The position numbers were made by a program, and so were the translations under genes. The notes under the pieces are model-generated. The model was not told the origin of the DNA. It made no database searches and was given only the letters and a program-made list of their open reading frames with translations. Below, one piece after another: positions 54,260 through 63,740 of a stretch of DNA of 64,000 bases (within the stretch, counting starts at the first letter, position 1; every line of letters begins with the position of its first letter). Source of the stretch: Ectopseudomonas oleovorans (GTDB taxonomy: Bacteria > Pseudomonadota > Gammaproteobacteria > Pseudomonadales > Pseudomonadaceae); NCBI RefSeq assembly GCF_003052605.1, contig NZ_QASO01000032.1, positions 1-64,000 on the forward strand, given 5' to 3'.

Positions 54260-54928
54260 ATGCTGATCAATGCTGATTTCACCCGTCGCGCCATCGTGAC
54301 ATCCGGCAATTACCAATGGGTCGCATCTCCCCAAGGAGGCGTCGAGCGGGTGATGCTGGATCGCGTGGGCGCGGAGAAGGCCCGTGCCACCAGCATCGTG
54401 CGGTATGCACCCGAATCCTACTTTCCCGCGCACCCGCATCCGGGTGGCGAGGAAATCCTGGTGCTGTCAGGAACCTTCTCCGAAGGAGACCGACATTACC
54501 CGGCAGGCTGGTATCTGCGCAACCCGCCCGGCTCCAGCCATCAGCCCTACAGTGCCGAGGGCGCAGTCATTTTCGTCAAGCTCCAGCAGATGCCGGATAA
54601 CGAGACGCGCAGCGTCCGCATTGACACGCGAGACTTGGCCAATTGGCGCCGCGAAGGTGCGCGTGAGGTGTGCCCGTTGTTCGCGACTGAGGGCGAGCAG
54701 GTCAGCTTGCAGCGCCTGGAGCCAGGCGAAAAGATTCTCGAAGCATCGCAGGACGGTGCGGAAATCCTGGTCGTATCAGGCACCGTGATGCTGGAGGGGA
54801 CGCGCTACGAGGGAGGCAGTTGGCTGCGACTGCCGGCAGGTGAACCTGCTGTGCCTCGTGCTGGCGATCAAGGTGCCACTGTGTACCTCAAGACGGGCCA
54901 TTTGTCCGATGTGGTGGTAGCAGCATGA
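54260..54928 (+). CDS. ChrR-like double cupin protein
   Basis: A 222-residue protein with two cupin modules of the ChrR type. The first has YFPAHPHPGGEEILVLSGTF, with His, His and Glu as metal ligands; the second (about 150-215) has GEKILEASQDGAEILVVSGTV, where the histidines are lost. Such proteins bind zinc or act as dioxygenase-like enzymes or anti-sigma factors; no sigma gene is near, so an enzyme or metal-binding role fits better. The start ATG at 54260 is chosen for homology (MLINADFTRRA) though its ribosome binding site is poor. It overlaps the next gene by 4 bases. Confidence 0.82.
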   Translation: MLINADFTRRAIVTSGNYQWVASPQGGVERVMLDRVGAEKARATSIVRYAPESYFPAHPHPGGEEILVLSGTFSEGDRHYPAGWYLRNPPGSSHQPYSAEGAVIFVKLQQMPDNETRSVRIDTRDLANWRREGAREVCPLFATEGEQVSLQRLEPGEKILEASQDGAEILVVSGTVMLEGTRYEGGSWLRLPAGEPAVPRAGDQGATVYLKTGHLSDVVVAA

Positions 54929-56088
54929 GCCCGCATACCGCACGCATCGTCATCGTCGGCGCTGGCTTGAGCGGCCTGTACGCAGCCTATCTGCTGGCAC
55001 GCCAAGGCGTGACCGATTACGTGGTGCTGGAAGCACGGGAGGCATCTGGTGGGCGTATCGCCTCTGCCGACGCCTCGGGACAGGTCGTTTCCCACGGAGC
55101 AGCGCAAGTAAGCCCCGTTGACCGTTTCGATCTTGGCCCCGCCTGGTTCTGGCCCGGCTACCAACGCGAACTCGGACGCCTGATCGAAGAATTGAGCCTG
55201 GAAATCTTCGAGCAGTTCGAGGCCGGTGACATGGTGGTCGAGCGTTCGCCGCAGGACGCTCCCGTGCGCATGCGTGGCTATGTGAACTCGCCGGCGTCCA
55301 TGCGCCTTAAGGGTGGAATGGGCCGCCTTATCGAAGCGCTGCACCGCAGATTGAATCCAGGCCGTGTCCTGACCGGCCATACGGTGCAGAGCCTGCGCAA
55401 AAACGATCACCATGTTGTCGTCGAAAGCGTCGATGCCACGGGTCGTCCCGTGACGTGGCACGCCGAGCACGTCCTGCTGGCGCTGCCGCCTCGTCTGATC
55501 GAAAACACCATTGCCTTCGAGCCAGCGTTGCCGGAGGCACTCGCCAAGCAATGGCGCGACACGGCCACGTGGATGGCGCCGCACGCCAAGTACATCGCAA
55601 TCTATGACAGCCCGTTCTGGCGAGAACAGGGGTTATCGGGAGAGGGCCGCAGTGCACGCGGGCCGATGGGTGAGATCCATGATGCCTCCATGCCCGGCGG
55701 CAGCGCAGCGCTGTTTGGTTTCCTGGGTGTGCCGGCGCGCGTGCGCAGCACCGTTTCTGACGAGGTGATGCGCACGCATTGCCGTGAGCAGTTCGTCCGA
55801 ATGTTTGGACCCGACGCGGCGACGCCCAAGGCCGACATCATTAAGGACTGGGCACAAGACCCGCGCACCGCCACGGCAATGGATCGCGATGCGACGGGCC
55901 AGCATGCTCAGGCACCTGCGTCCAAAGCCACCTCAGGACCGTGGCAAGGGTGCCTCACGGGCATCGCCAGCGAGTGGTCGCCGCAGTTTCCGGGCTATCT
56001 CGCCGGCGCCATCGAAGCAGCAAGTCTGGGTGTGCAGGCACTGACGCCGGGGGTATCCCGTGCTGCATTGAACAAGGCGTTGACATGA
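54925..56088 (+). CDS. FAD-dependent amine oxidase-like protein
   Basis: A 387-residue flavoprotein. The N-terminal dinucleotide motif is IVIVGAGLSGLYAAYLLARQG (residues about 8-28), followed by VLEAREASGGRIAS, the second FAD contact of the amine oxidase family, and a C-terminal FAD block near QFPGYLAGAIEAAS. It would oxidise an amine or similar group, giving hydrogen peroxide. It is somewhat shorter than typical monoamine oxidases (about 450). It overlaps both neighbours by 4 bases, so it is in the middle of a tightly coupled operon. Confidence 0.87.
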   Translation: MSPHTARIVIVGAGLSGLYAAYLLARQGVTDYVVLEAREASGGRIASADASGQVVSHGAAQVSPVDRFDLGPAWFWPGYQRELGRLIEELSLEIFEQFEAGDMVVERSPQDAPVRMRGYVNSPASMRLKGGMGRLIEALHRRLNPGRVLTGHTVQSLRKNDHHVVVESVDATGRPVTWHAEHVLLALPPRLIENTIAFEPALPEALAKQWRDTATWMAPHAKYIAIYDSPFWREQGLSGEGRSARGPMGEIHDASMPGGSAALFGFLGVPARVRSTVSDEVMRTHCREQFVRMFGPDAATPKADIIKDWAQDPRTATAMDRDATGQHAQAPASKATSGPWQGCLTGIASEWSPQFPGYLAGAIEAASLGVQALTPGVSRAALNKALT

Positions 56089-56837
56089 GACTGCAAGGCA
56101 AGACGGCACTGATCACCGGTGCCACCAGCGGCATTGGTCTGGCGACTGCCGAACTGTTCCTGCGAGAAGGTGCGCAGGTCGCGATCACCGGGCGCGATGC
56201 CGCGCGGCTGGAACAGGCCCGCAAGAACCTGGGCGGTGCGGTCACGGCCATCCAGGCAGACGTTCGTGCGCGCGAGGACATGCAGCGCATGGCCCGCGAG
56301 GTTGCCGCTGCTTTTGGTGAGGGCGGTCTGGACGTGTTCTTTGGCAATGCCGGCGTGGCGTACGCCACACCGCTGCTGAGCACCGACGAGGCCCGGTTCG
56401 ATGAACTGATGGCCGTCAACGTCAAGGGGCTGTTCTTCTCCATGCAGGCCATCGCGCCTGTGCTGCGTGATGGCGCATCCGTGGTGTTGAACTCGGCCTG
56501 GCTGAATGCCGTCGGCATGGGCGGATTCTCCGCTCTGGCCGCAAGCAAGTCGGCTGTTCGCTCGTTTGCGCGCTCGTGGTCGTGCGAACTGCTGGATCGC
56601 AAGATCCGCGTCAATGCCGTGAGCCCCGGTGCCATCGACACGCCGATCTTCGAGCTGGAAGGTGTTAGTGCCGAGCAGCTTGTCGAGACCAAACGGCTGA
56701 TGTCGCTGCGCATTCCTGCGCGCCGCATGGGCGATCCGGAGGAAATCGCGCAGGCCGTGCTGTTCCTGGCCAGTGACGAGTCGCGCTACATGCTGGGTGC
56801 GGAGATCGTCGTGGATGGCGGTTTCTCGCAGCTTTGA
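56085..56837 (+). CDS. SDR family protein lacking the catalytic Ser and Tyr
   Basis: A 250-residue SDR fold protein. The cofactor motif TGATSGIGLA and the NAG motif (FGNAGVA) are intact, but where the catalytic Ser is expected the chain reads NSAWLN (Ala138), and at the YxxxK position it reads LAASK (Leu151, Lys155). An ordinary dehydrogenase reaction is therefore doubtful. It could bind NAD(P) as a regulator or be a partner subunit of one of the neighbouring enzymes. The start overlaps the flavoprotein stop. Confidence 0.88.
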   Translation: MRLQGKTALITGATSGIGLATAELFLREGAQVAITGRDAARLEQARKNLGGAVTAIQADVRAREDMQRMAREVAAAFGEGGLDVFFGNAGVAYATPLLSTDEARFDELMAVNVKGLFFSMQAIAPVLRDGASVVLNSAWLNAVGMGGFSALAASKSAVRSFARSWSCELLDRKIRVNAVSPGAIDTPIFELEGVSAEQLVETKRLMSLRIPARRMGDPEEIAQAVLFLASDESRYMLGAEIVVDGGFSQL

Positions 56838-56992
56838 ACTATTAGACCAAGAGGCGGATGGAGCCTGCCAGTTGATGGATCCCATGGGGGTACTGGCGTG
56901 TCCGCTCAGTGTGGTCGTTGAGGCATTGAACCGCCTCGCATCCGCATTGGGCTGAAGCATTTTTCTATTCACCATTTTTAGGAGCGGCAGAT

Positions 56993-58036
56993 ATGCAAAC
57001 GACATACCGTGCCATGCAAGTCACCCAGCCAGGCTTTCTGGAACTGGTGGAACGTCCCACGCCAACACCAGGCGCGGGTGAAGTGTTGATTGAAGTTGAT
57101 GCCTGCGGCATCTGTGGCGCCGACGTGGGCGACATCGAAGGTGCCGATCCGACGTTGCAGCCGCCTCGTGTACCCGGTCACGAGGTAGTGGGCCGGATCA
57201 CCGCGCTTGGAGCACATGTGCCTTCCATCTGGAAAATCGGCCAGCGTGTCGGTGTTGGCCGACTGGGTGGGCCTTGCGGGGAGTGCGCGCAATGTCGCCA
57301 GGGACATTTTCAACTATGCCAGAACCAGCCCTTCGTCGGCGCCACCTGCGACGGCGGCTACGCCGAGGTCATGCTTGCTCGGGCGTCCGGCCTGGTGTCG
57401 ATTCCCGACGAACTCCATGCGGAAGAAGCTGCTCCGATTCTTTGTGCGGGGATCGCCACGTTCAATGCCTTGAAGAAGTGCGGGGCGCAGGCCGGCGATA
57501 CCGTCGCCATTCTGGGCATTGGTGGGCTGGGCCACATGGCGTTGCAATATGCGCGTCGCATGGGTTTTCGCGTAGTGGCCGTAGGACGAGGCAGTGACAT
57601 CGCCAACGATGCGCTCGATCTGGGCGCACACCTCTACATCGACACCAACGAAGAGGATGCGGCGGCCAAGCTCAAAGCCATGGGAGGCGCGCAGGCCATC
57701 ATCACCACGATTGGCGCTCCTGCCGTGGTCTCCCCGCTGATGGCCGGGCTGGCGCCACAAGGCCGCCTAGTGCTACTTGGCGCAGGGAAAGATCCATTAC
57801 CTGTGTCTGCGGGCCACCTAATTGTGGGAGAGCGCAGCGTACTGGGCTCAATCACCGGATCGCCCTGGGAGAACGAAAAAACGCTGGATTTCAGCGTGCT
57901 GGCGGGGGTACGCCCCAAGATCGAAGTGATGCCATTCGAGCAGGCCAATGAAGCCTATCAGCGCATGAAGTCAGGCAACGTCAAGTTCCGGATGGTGCTG
58001 ACTGTTGGTGGCCAACGCAGCACCGAGATCGCATGA
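56993..58036 (+). CDS. Zinc-dependent alcohol dehydrogenase (MDR family)
   Basis: A 347-residue medium-chain dehydrogenase. Catalytic zinc ligands are in DACGICGADVGD and PGHEVVG; the structural zinc site is CGECAQCRQGHFQLC. The cofactor loop is ILGIGGLGHMALQYA. All key residues are present. The ATG at 56993 follows AGGAGCGG. It is preceded by a gap of 155 bases with nothing clear, and overlaps the MFS gene by 4 bases, so enzyme and pump are co-translated. Substrate unknown; primary or secondary alcohol expected. Confidence 0.92.
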   Translation: MQTTYRAMQVTQPGFLELVERPTPTPGAGEVLIEVDACGICGADVGDIEGADPTLQPPRVPGHEVVGRITALGAHVPSIWKIGQRVGVGRLGGPCGECAQCRQGHFQLCQNQPFVGATCDGGYAEVMLARASGLVSIPDELHAEEAAPILCAGIATFNALKKCGAQAGDTVAILGIGGLGHMALQYARRMGFRVVAVGRGSDIANDALDLGAHLYIDTNEEDAAAKLKAMGGAQAIITTIGAPAVVSPLMAGLAPQGRLVLLGAGKDPLPVSAGHLIVGERSVLGSITGSPWENEKTLDFSVLAGVRPKIEVMPFEQANEAYQRMKSGNVKFRMVLTVGGQRSTEIA

Positions 58037-59286
58037 AGAATACGTCCCCCCATACTGATCCGCACCTGTCACCTAGCAGCAACTCCCATGACTTGCTGCC
58101 TGAAAGCGTGCAGAGAGGAAACATCTGGCGACTGTCGATTGCTCAAGCATTGGCGGGCGCGAATGGAGTCGTGGTCTACGCCACAGGCGCAGTGGTTGGC
58201 AACCAGCTTGCTCCGGCCCCTGCGCTCGCCACATTACCCATTTCCATCTTCGTTGTAGGTATGGCGGCGTGCATCTTTCCAGTCGGTGCACTGGCACGTC
58301 ACCATGGGAGGCGCTCAGCATTCCTGGCTGGCACAGCGGCTGGCGTACTTGCAGGCGTGCTGGCGGTATTCGCTGTCATCCTGGGATCGTTCTGGTTGTT
58401 TTGCCTCAGCACTTTCCTGGGCGGGAGCTACGCTGCGGTGGTGCTGTCGTTTCGCTTTGCTGCTGCCGACGGCGTTGCACCGTCTCGCCGTGCGCGAGCC
58501 TTATCGCTCGTCATGGCCGGAGGAGTCGCTGCCGGCGTCGTCGGGCCGCAATTGGTGACCTGGACGATGGATTGGTGGCCACCACATCTTTTTGCTGCCA
58601 CGTTTGTTGTGCAGGCCGCTGTCGCGGCGCTTTCGGCGTTGATCCTGCTTGGCGTGAAACTGCCGAAGCCAGATGCGGCAGAAGTCTCGGGTGGGCGGCC
58701 ATTGACAATGATCGCATTGCAGCCCCGTTTCATCGCCGCGGTCATATGCGGCGCGGTCACTTACATGCTCATGAACTTCCTGATGACCGCAGCGCCGCTG
58801 GCAATGCATCTGTGCGGGCATTCTCAGGCGTCAGCCAACCTGGGTTTGCAATGGCACGTTATTGCCATGTATGCCCCCAGCTTCTTTACCGGTCATCTCA
58901 TTGCGCGCTTTGGTGCGGTGCGTATAGCAGCGGTAGGCCTCGTGCTGACAGGGCTGTCGGCGGCTGTCGGGTTGGGCGGGATGGAAGAGGCCCATTTCCT
59001 TAGCTCTCTGATCTTGTTGGGGTTGGGGTGGAATTTCGGATTTCTCGGCGCGTCGGCACTGGTACTGGAGTGCCACCGCCCAGAAGAAAAAACACGAGTG
59101 CAATCGCTCAATGATTTCATCGTCTTCGGTGTGATGGCCATCGGCTCCTTTTCGTCCGGCGGCCTACTGTCCGCCTACGGCTGGAATATGGTGCTCTGGG
59201 TGTCTTTTGTGCCGCTTGTAATTGCAGTCGTTTCGCTAACGGTGGCAATGCACAAGCAAAGAAGAAATATTCGCGCTCTGCAATAA
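58033..59286 (+). CDS. MFS transporter
   Basis: A 417-residue major facilitator with about 12 membrane segments. The start of the chain is polar (1-30), then helices begin at IAQALAGANGVVVYATGAVVG; the loop between helices 2 and 3 carries ALARHHGRRSAFLAG, the usual MFS loop motif. The YnfM/inner-membrane drug-efflux-like branch is possible. It is coupled to the alcohol dehydrogenase gene, so it may import the substrate or export the product of the cluster. Confidence 0.88.
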   Translation: MKNTSPHTDPHLSPSSNSHDLLPESVQRGNIWRLSIAQALAGANGVVVYATGAVVGNQLAPAPALATLPISIFVVGMAACIFPVGALARHHGRRSAFLAGTAAGVLAGVLAVFAVILGSFWLFCLSTFLGGSYAAVVLSFRFAAADGVAPSRRARALSLVMAGGVAAGVVGPQLVTWTMDWWPPHLFAATFVVQAAVAALSALILLGVKLPKPDAAEVSGGRPLTMIALQPRFIAAVICGAVTYMLMNFLMTAAPLAMHLCGHSQASANLGLQWHVIAMYAPSFFTGHLIARFGAVRIAAVGLVLTGLSAAVGLGGMEEAHFLSSLILLGLGWNFGFLGASALVLECHRPEEKTRVQSLNDFIVFGVMAIGSFSSGGLLSAYGWNMVLWVSFVPLVIAVVSLTVAMHKQRRNIRALQ

Positions 59287-59310
59287 CCTAAAAACAGGAA
59301 GGGGACAGAT

Positions 59311-60222
59311 ATGGAGACAAGGCAAACTAAGAGCGAAATGAACTCGGCAGGGGGAAGGATATCTTTGATCCCCATTGTCCTGCTAACTTGCTTTGCAATG
59401 GTGGCTTTCGCTGCTAACTCTCTACTAACTCGGCTGGCTTTCCAAACGACAGCCATCGACGCAACCTCTTTCACCGTGATAAGGATCGTTTCAGGTGCGA
59501 TCACGCTGCTGGCAATCTTAATATTGCAGAGAGCGCCATTGAGGCTTGCCAGATCGGGATGGTGGCCAGCCATTCTACTGTTTACTTATGCAGCTTCATT
59601 CTCCTTTGCATATCGAGATATAAGTACCGGTGCCGGTGCGTTGGTATTGTTTGCATCAGCACAGTTATTGATGATCGGGTATGGATATTACAAGGGAGAA
59701 CGAACCAGTATTTTTGGGGTGCTTCTAGCTTTGGTCGGTCTAGCAGCTTTTCTTACCCCCTCGGCCTCTGCGCCGTCACTCTCTGCTACGGCGTTGATGG
59801 CAGTGGCAGGTTTTGCTTGGGGAGGGTTTTCGCTGATCGGGCGGTCAGCGGACTCGCCTGTAGCTAGTACCGCGAGCAGTTTTCTGTGGGCAGTGCCGTT
59901 AGCCTTCGGGTTGATGTGGCTTCAACATGAGCACCTGAGCTTCGATACCAAAGGAGCCGTTTACGCCTTGCTGTCCGGCACCCTTGCATCGGCCATCGGG
60001 TACGCAGTCTGGTACTGGGTGCGTGTGCGTATGACGGCCATCAGCGCTGGCGCAGTACAACTTTCAGTACCCGTTCTGAGTGCCATCCTTGGTGTATTGA
60101 TTCTGAGTGAAAACATCTCATGGATGAGTGGGATTTCGGCATCCATCACATTGATTGGCGTGGCTTGGGTCACGATGAAAGCGACGGCTGGGCAGCAGAG
60201 TAACGTCGTCACACAGGATTAA
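59311..60222 (+). CDS. EamA/DMT family transporter
   Basis: A 303-residue membrane protein with ten helices in two EamA repeats (about 25-150 and 160-295). RIVSGAITLLAILIL and LSVPVLSAILGVLILSENIS are typical of DMT exporters. The ribosome binding site GGAAGGGG is strong. GC content is visibly lower than in the preceding cluster and the backbone, so it probably came from another source. Substrate unknown. Confidence 0.9.
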   Translation: METRQTKSEMNSAGGRISLIPIVLLTCFAMVAFAANSLLTRLAFQTTAIDATSFTVIRIVSGAITLLAILILQRAPLRLARSGWWPAILLFTYAASFSFAYRDISTGAGALVLFASAQLLMIGYGYYKGERTSIFGVLLALVGLAAFLTPSASAPSLSATALMAVAGFAWGGFSLIGRSADSPVASTASSFLWAVPLAFGLMWLQHEHLSFDTKGAVYALLSGTLASAIGYAVWYWVRVRMTAISAGAVQLSVPVLSAILGVLILSENISWMSGISASITLIGVAWVTMKATAGQQSNVVTQD

Positions 60223-60284
60223 GAAACATCTTTTTTAGTTGATTTAACAAAGGCTTTAAAAATGGGATCAGCGGAGAGGAGAAT

Positions 60285-61229
60285 ATGGAACTTCGGCATT
60301 TGCGCTGCTTCCTTGCTGTAGCGGAGGAACTTAATTTCGCCCGAGCGGCAGAGCGCTTACATATCGAGCAGTCGCCACTGTCTCGGACGATAAAAGAGCT
60401 GGAAGAGGAACTGGGCGAGCAACTATTTGTTCGCACTAGCCGAAGCACGAGACTGACGCGTGCAGGAAAACTATTCATGGATCATGTGCCACGCGTCTTT
60501 ACTGCATTGCAGCAAGCGCGCGACAGTGTAAAGGCGGCGGCCAACGGTTTTCATGGTCAATTGCGCGTTTCGCTATCCGATGGTTTGACTCCATCTCGCC
60601 TTCCATCGCTGCTGGCGCTATGTCGGCAAGAAGAGCCAGAAATCGAGATTCGCCTGTTTGAGGTGCCGCTGTCGCATCAAATCAAGGGGCTTCACGATGA
60701 TTTGTACGACTTAGGCTTTGCGCAATCGAATGACGTGGGCGAAGGAATCACTGCTGAAGCAGTGTGGAGCGATGCACTGATGGTGGCGGTACCCGCGAGG
60801 CATCCGTTACTGAAGTACAAGCGCATCCCATTAGAAGAGTTACTGCGTTACCCGGTGGTGTTGTGTGACCCTCAAGTCTGCGAAGGCCATGCCCGCCAAG
60901 TTGAGCGAGCATTGCGTCGAGCAAATATTGAGCCACTGATCGCTGAGTACGTGGCCTCCATTGATTTAATGATGGCACTGGTATCAGCAGGGTTTGCAAT
61001 AGGGTTGGCAGGAGCTCCTCACGTTGCCGCAAGTCGAGAACCTGGTGTAGTTGCGCGGCCATTGGCAGGTCGCCCTCTTTTGTTGAAGACTTATTTGCTG
61101 CACCGGGAAGGTGACTCGTCAGATGTCGTGGCGCGTTTTATCGAGCGAGTGCAAGCCATCGAATCCCCCGAAGGCAGCAGAGCCTCACCACCCGTTGAAC
61201 CCGACTCACAGGAGGAAACCGAGCCATGA
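60285..61229 (+). CDS. LysR family regulator, second
   Basis: A 314-residue LysR-type regulator starting MELRHLRCFLAVAEELNFARAAERLHIEQSPLSRTIKELEEELG. It lies upstream of the eexN-like gene and traG in this ICE family and overlaps eexN by 4 bases. It may belong to the backbone or be a long-resident cargo gene. The C-terminal tail is extended and Pro/Glu-rich. Target unknown; with no divergent gene it may act on itself or on EamA upstream. Confidence 0.9.
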   Translation: MELRHLRCFLAVAEELNFARAAERLHIEQSPLSRTIKELEEELGEQLFVRTSRSTRLTRAGKLFMDHVPRVFTALQQARDSVKAAANGFHGQLRVSLSDGLTPSRLPSLLALCRQEEPEIEIRLFEVPLSHQIKGLHDDLYDLGFAQSNDVGEGITAEAVWSDALMVAVPARHPLLKYKRIPLEELLRYPVVLCDPQVCEGHARQVERALRRANIEPLIAEYVASIDLMMALVSAGFAIGLAGAPHVAASREPGVVARPLAGRPLLLKTYLLHREGDSSDVVARFIERVQAIESPEGSRASPPVEPDSQEETEP

Positions 61230-61498
61230 CCATGAAGCTGCTTGCCCCGTTCTTGCTGGTTGCTGCACTCACGGCCTGCGGTCCTTCGGAGTCGCCCAAG
61301 CAGGAATCTAATCTCCCGACCGTGGAAGAACTGGCCGCCGATCCCGAACGTTTGAAGGAGATGCGCCGCCAGTGCAAGACCGAGCGCCCCACGATGGGCG
61401 ACGTGCTGTGCAACCGCGTGGCCGAAGCGACGAACAAGCGCTTCTTTGGCGATGGGAAAGTGCCTTACACGCCATCGGAAACGTCGCCGAAGTTCTGA
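61226..61498 (+). CDS. eexN: EexN-like entry-exclusion lipoprotein
   Basis: A 90-residue lipoprotein. The lipobox LTAC places the modified cysteine at residue 18, and the mature part reads TVEELAADPERLKEMRRQCKT and LCNRVAEATNKRFFGDG, as in EexN-like proteins of IncN/ICE systems. It would block entry of a second identical element into the cell. ATGA overlap with the LysR stop. The gap 61499-61733 to traG holds nothing clear. Confidence 0.82.
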   Translation: MTMKLLAPFLLVAALTACGPSESPKQESNLPTVEELAADPERLKEMRRQCKTERPTMGDVLCNRVAEATNKRFFGDGKVPYTPSETSPKF

Positions 61499-61733
61499 CC
61501 GTTGGCGGATTTCCGCATATCCTGTTTTTGTTTCTCAACACGCCGCAGCGCGCTCACGCCTGCGGCGTTTTTACTGGTTTCGTCCCTGCATGAAACCATG
61601 CTTTTTGCATCACCTTGCTGCCGATAACGGTCTTTGACTGGCACTGAACCGGCACCGATCCTGACGCCTGCGGCACGCCTTTGTGCCGCGTTTTCCACGG
61701 GGAATCAGCGCAGGAGAAATCGGAGGCCAGGGT

Positions 61734-63740
61734 ATGCAAGCTCAGGGCGTGTTGTTCGGTCAGATCGCCGCCGTGTTCGGCATCGTGATCGCCGGCGTGT
61801 GGGGTGCCACGCAATGGACAGCCGCCGCATTGGGCTACCAGCTACGCCTGGGCTCGCCCTGGTTCGACTTCCACGGCACGCCGGTCTATTACCCGTGGAA
61901 ACTGTTCGAGTGGTGGTTCTTCTTCGACGCCTACGCGCCGCAGGTGTTCGACACCGGCGGCATGATCGCGGCAAGCAGTGGCCTGTTGGCCGTGGCGGTC
62001 GCCATCGCCATGTCGGTGTGGCGCTCGCGCCAGGCGCGCAAGGTGACGACCTATGGCTCGGCTCGCTGGGCCGATGCCGCCGACATTCGCAAGGCTGGGC
62101 TGACGCAGCCTGCTGGTGTCTTTCTCGGCCAACATGACGGCCACTACCTGCGGCACGAAGGGCCGGAACACGTCCTGACCTTTGCGCCGACGCGCTCAGG
62201 CAAGGGTGTGGGCCTGGTGGTGCCGACATTGTTGAGTTGGCCCGCGTCCGCTGTCATCCACGACATCAAGGGCGAGAACTGGCAGATCACCGCTGGCTGG
62301 CGTTCGCGCTTCTCGCACTGCCTGCTGTTCAACCCCACTGATGCCAGTTCAGCGGCCTACAACCCGCTGCTGGAAGTGCGGCGCGGCGCGCATGAGGTGC
62401 GCGACGTGCAGAACATCGCCGACATCCTGGTCGATCCAGAAGGCGCGCTGGAGAAGCGCAACCATTGGGAGAAGACCAGTCACGCGCTGCTGGTCGGCGC
62501 GATCCTGCATGTGCTCTACGCGGGCGAAGACAAGACGCTACGGGGCGTTGCCAACTTCCTCAGCGACCCGGCCAGCCCGTTCGAGCTGACCTTGCATCGG
62601 ATGATGACGACCAAGCACCTGGGTGATGCCCAGCATCCCGTCGTTGCATCCGCTGCCCGCGAAGTGCTCAACAAGTCGGACAACGAGCGCTCGGGCGTGC
62701 TCTCCACCGCCATGTCGTTCCTCGGCCTGTACCGAGATCCCACGGTGGCCGCAGTCACGTCGCGCTGCGACTGGCGCATCGCTGACCTGATCGCAGCAGA
62801 GCATCCGGTATCGCTGTATCTGGTAGTGCCGCCTTCCGACATCTCGCGCACCAAGCCGCTGATCCGGCTGATCCTCAACCAGATCGGGCGACGGCTCACC
62901 GAATCGCTGGATGGCAGTGACGGCATCCAACGCCGCCACAAGCTGTTGTTGATGCTGGACGAGTTCCCGGCGCTGGGGCGGCTGGACTTCTTCGAGACGG
63001 CGCTGGCCTTCATGGCGGGCTATGGCATCCGCAGCTTCCTGATCGCCCAGTCGCTCAACCAGATCGACAAGGCGTATGGGCAGAACCATTCGATTCTGGA
63101 CAACTGCCATGTGCGCGTGACCTTCGCCACCAACGACGAACGCACGGCCAAACGCATTTCCGAAACATTGGGCACGGCCACTGAGTTGCGCGCCCAGCGC
63201 AACTACGCAGGCCACCGGCTTGCACCGTGGCTCGGCCATCTGATGGTGTCGCGCCAAGAAACCGCACGTCCGCTGCTGACGCCAGGCGAAGTAATGCAGT
63301 TGCCGACTGATGAAGCGGTGGTGATGGTGTCCAGCGTCGCGCCGATCAAGGCGAAGAAGCTGCGCTACTTCGCCGACGCCAATTTCAAGCAACGGGTGTT
63401 GCCGCCGCCTGCGGTGACGGTTGGCCGCTATGCCGATGTGCCGCCTGCACGACCTGACGACTGGAGCGGCCTGGCCATACCTGTGGTTCCTGCGGCACCG
63501 GCTACGGCGTCCGCCGATGACCTGGAGGCCTTGGGTTCGACCGACGACGGCGGCCCACGCCGCCAGCCCGAACTGTCCGAAGCCATTGCCTATGCCCCCG
63601 AGATGGATACCCCGACCAGTGACCTGTCGCTGCTCGATGACGACGACATGCCCCCGGTGCTTCCCGGCCAGCTCGACCCCGCCATGCAGCGCACGGCGCG
63701 GCTGGCATCCCTCGACCCTAACGACGGAATCGACCTATGA
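61734..63740 (+). CDS. traG: VirD4/TraG type IV coupling protein
   Basis: A 668-residue coupling protein that docks the relaxase-DNA complex to the secretion channel. Two N-terminal membrane helices (about 5-25 and 70-95) precede Walker A in APTRSGKGVGLV (about 151-162) and Walker B in LLLMLDEFPALG (about 402-413). The C-terminal tail (about 570-668) is acidic and Pro-rich. The ATG at 61734 has CGGAGG ahead; a longer start at 61683 has none. It overlaps the next gene by 4 bases. Confidence 0.96.
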   Translation: MQAQGVLFGQIAAVFGIVIAGVWGATQWTAAALGYQLRLGSPWFDFHGTPVYYPWKLFEWWFFFDAYAPQVFDTGGMIAASSGLLAVAVAIAMSVWRSRQARKVTTYGSARWADAADIRKAGLTQPAGVFLGQHDGHYLRHEGPEHVLTFAPTRSGKGVGLVVPTLLSWPASAVIHDIKGENWQITAGWRSRFSHCLLFNPTDASSAAYNPLLEVRRGAHEVRDVQNIADILVDPEGALEKRNHWEKTSHALLVGAILHVLYAGEDKTLRGVANFLSDPASPFELTLHRMMTTKHLGDAQHPVVASAAREVLNKSDNERSGVLSTAMSFLGLYRDPTVAAVTSRCDWRIADLIAAEHPVSLYLVVPPSDISRTKPLIRLILNQIGRRLTESLDGSDGIQRRHKLLLMLDEFPALGRLDFFETALAFMAGYGIRSFLIAQSLNQIDKAYGQNHSILDNCHVRVTFATNDERTAKRISETLGTATELRAQRNYAGHRLAPWLGHLMVSRQETARPLLTPGEVMQLPTDEAVVMVSSVAPIKAKKLRYFADANFKQRVLPPPAVTVGRYADVPPARPDDWSGLAIPVVPAAPATASADDLEALGSTDDGGPRRQPELSEAIAYAPEMDTPTSDLSLLDDDDMPPVLPGQLDPAMQRTARLASLDPNDGIDL

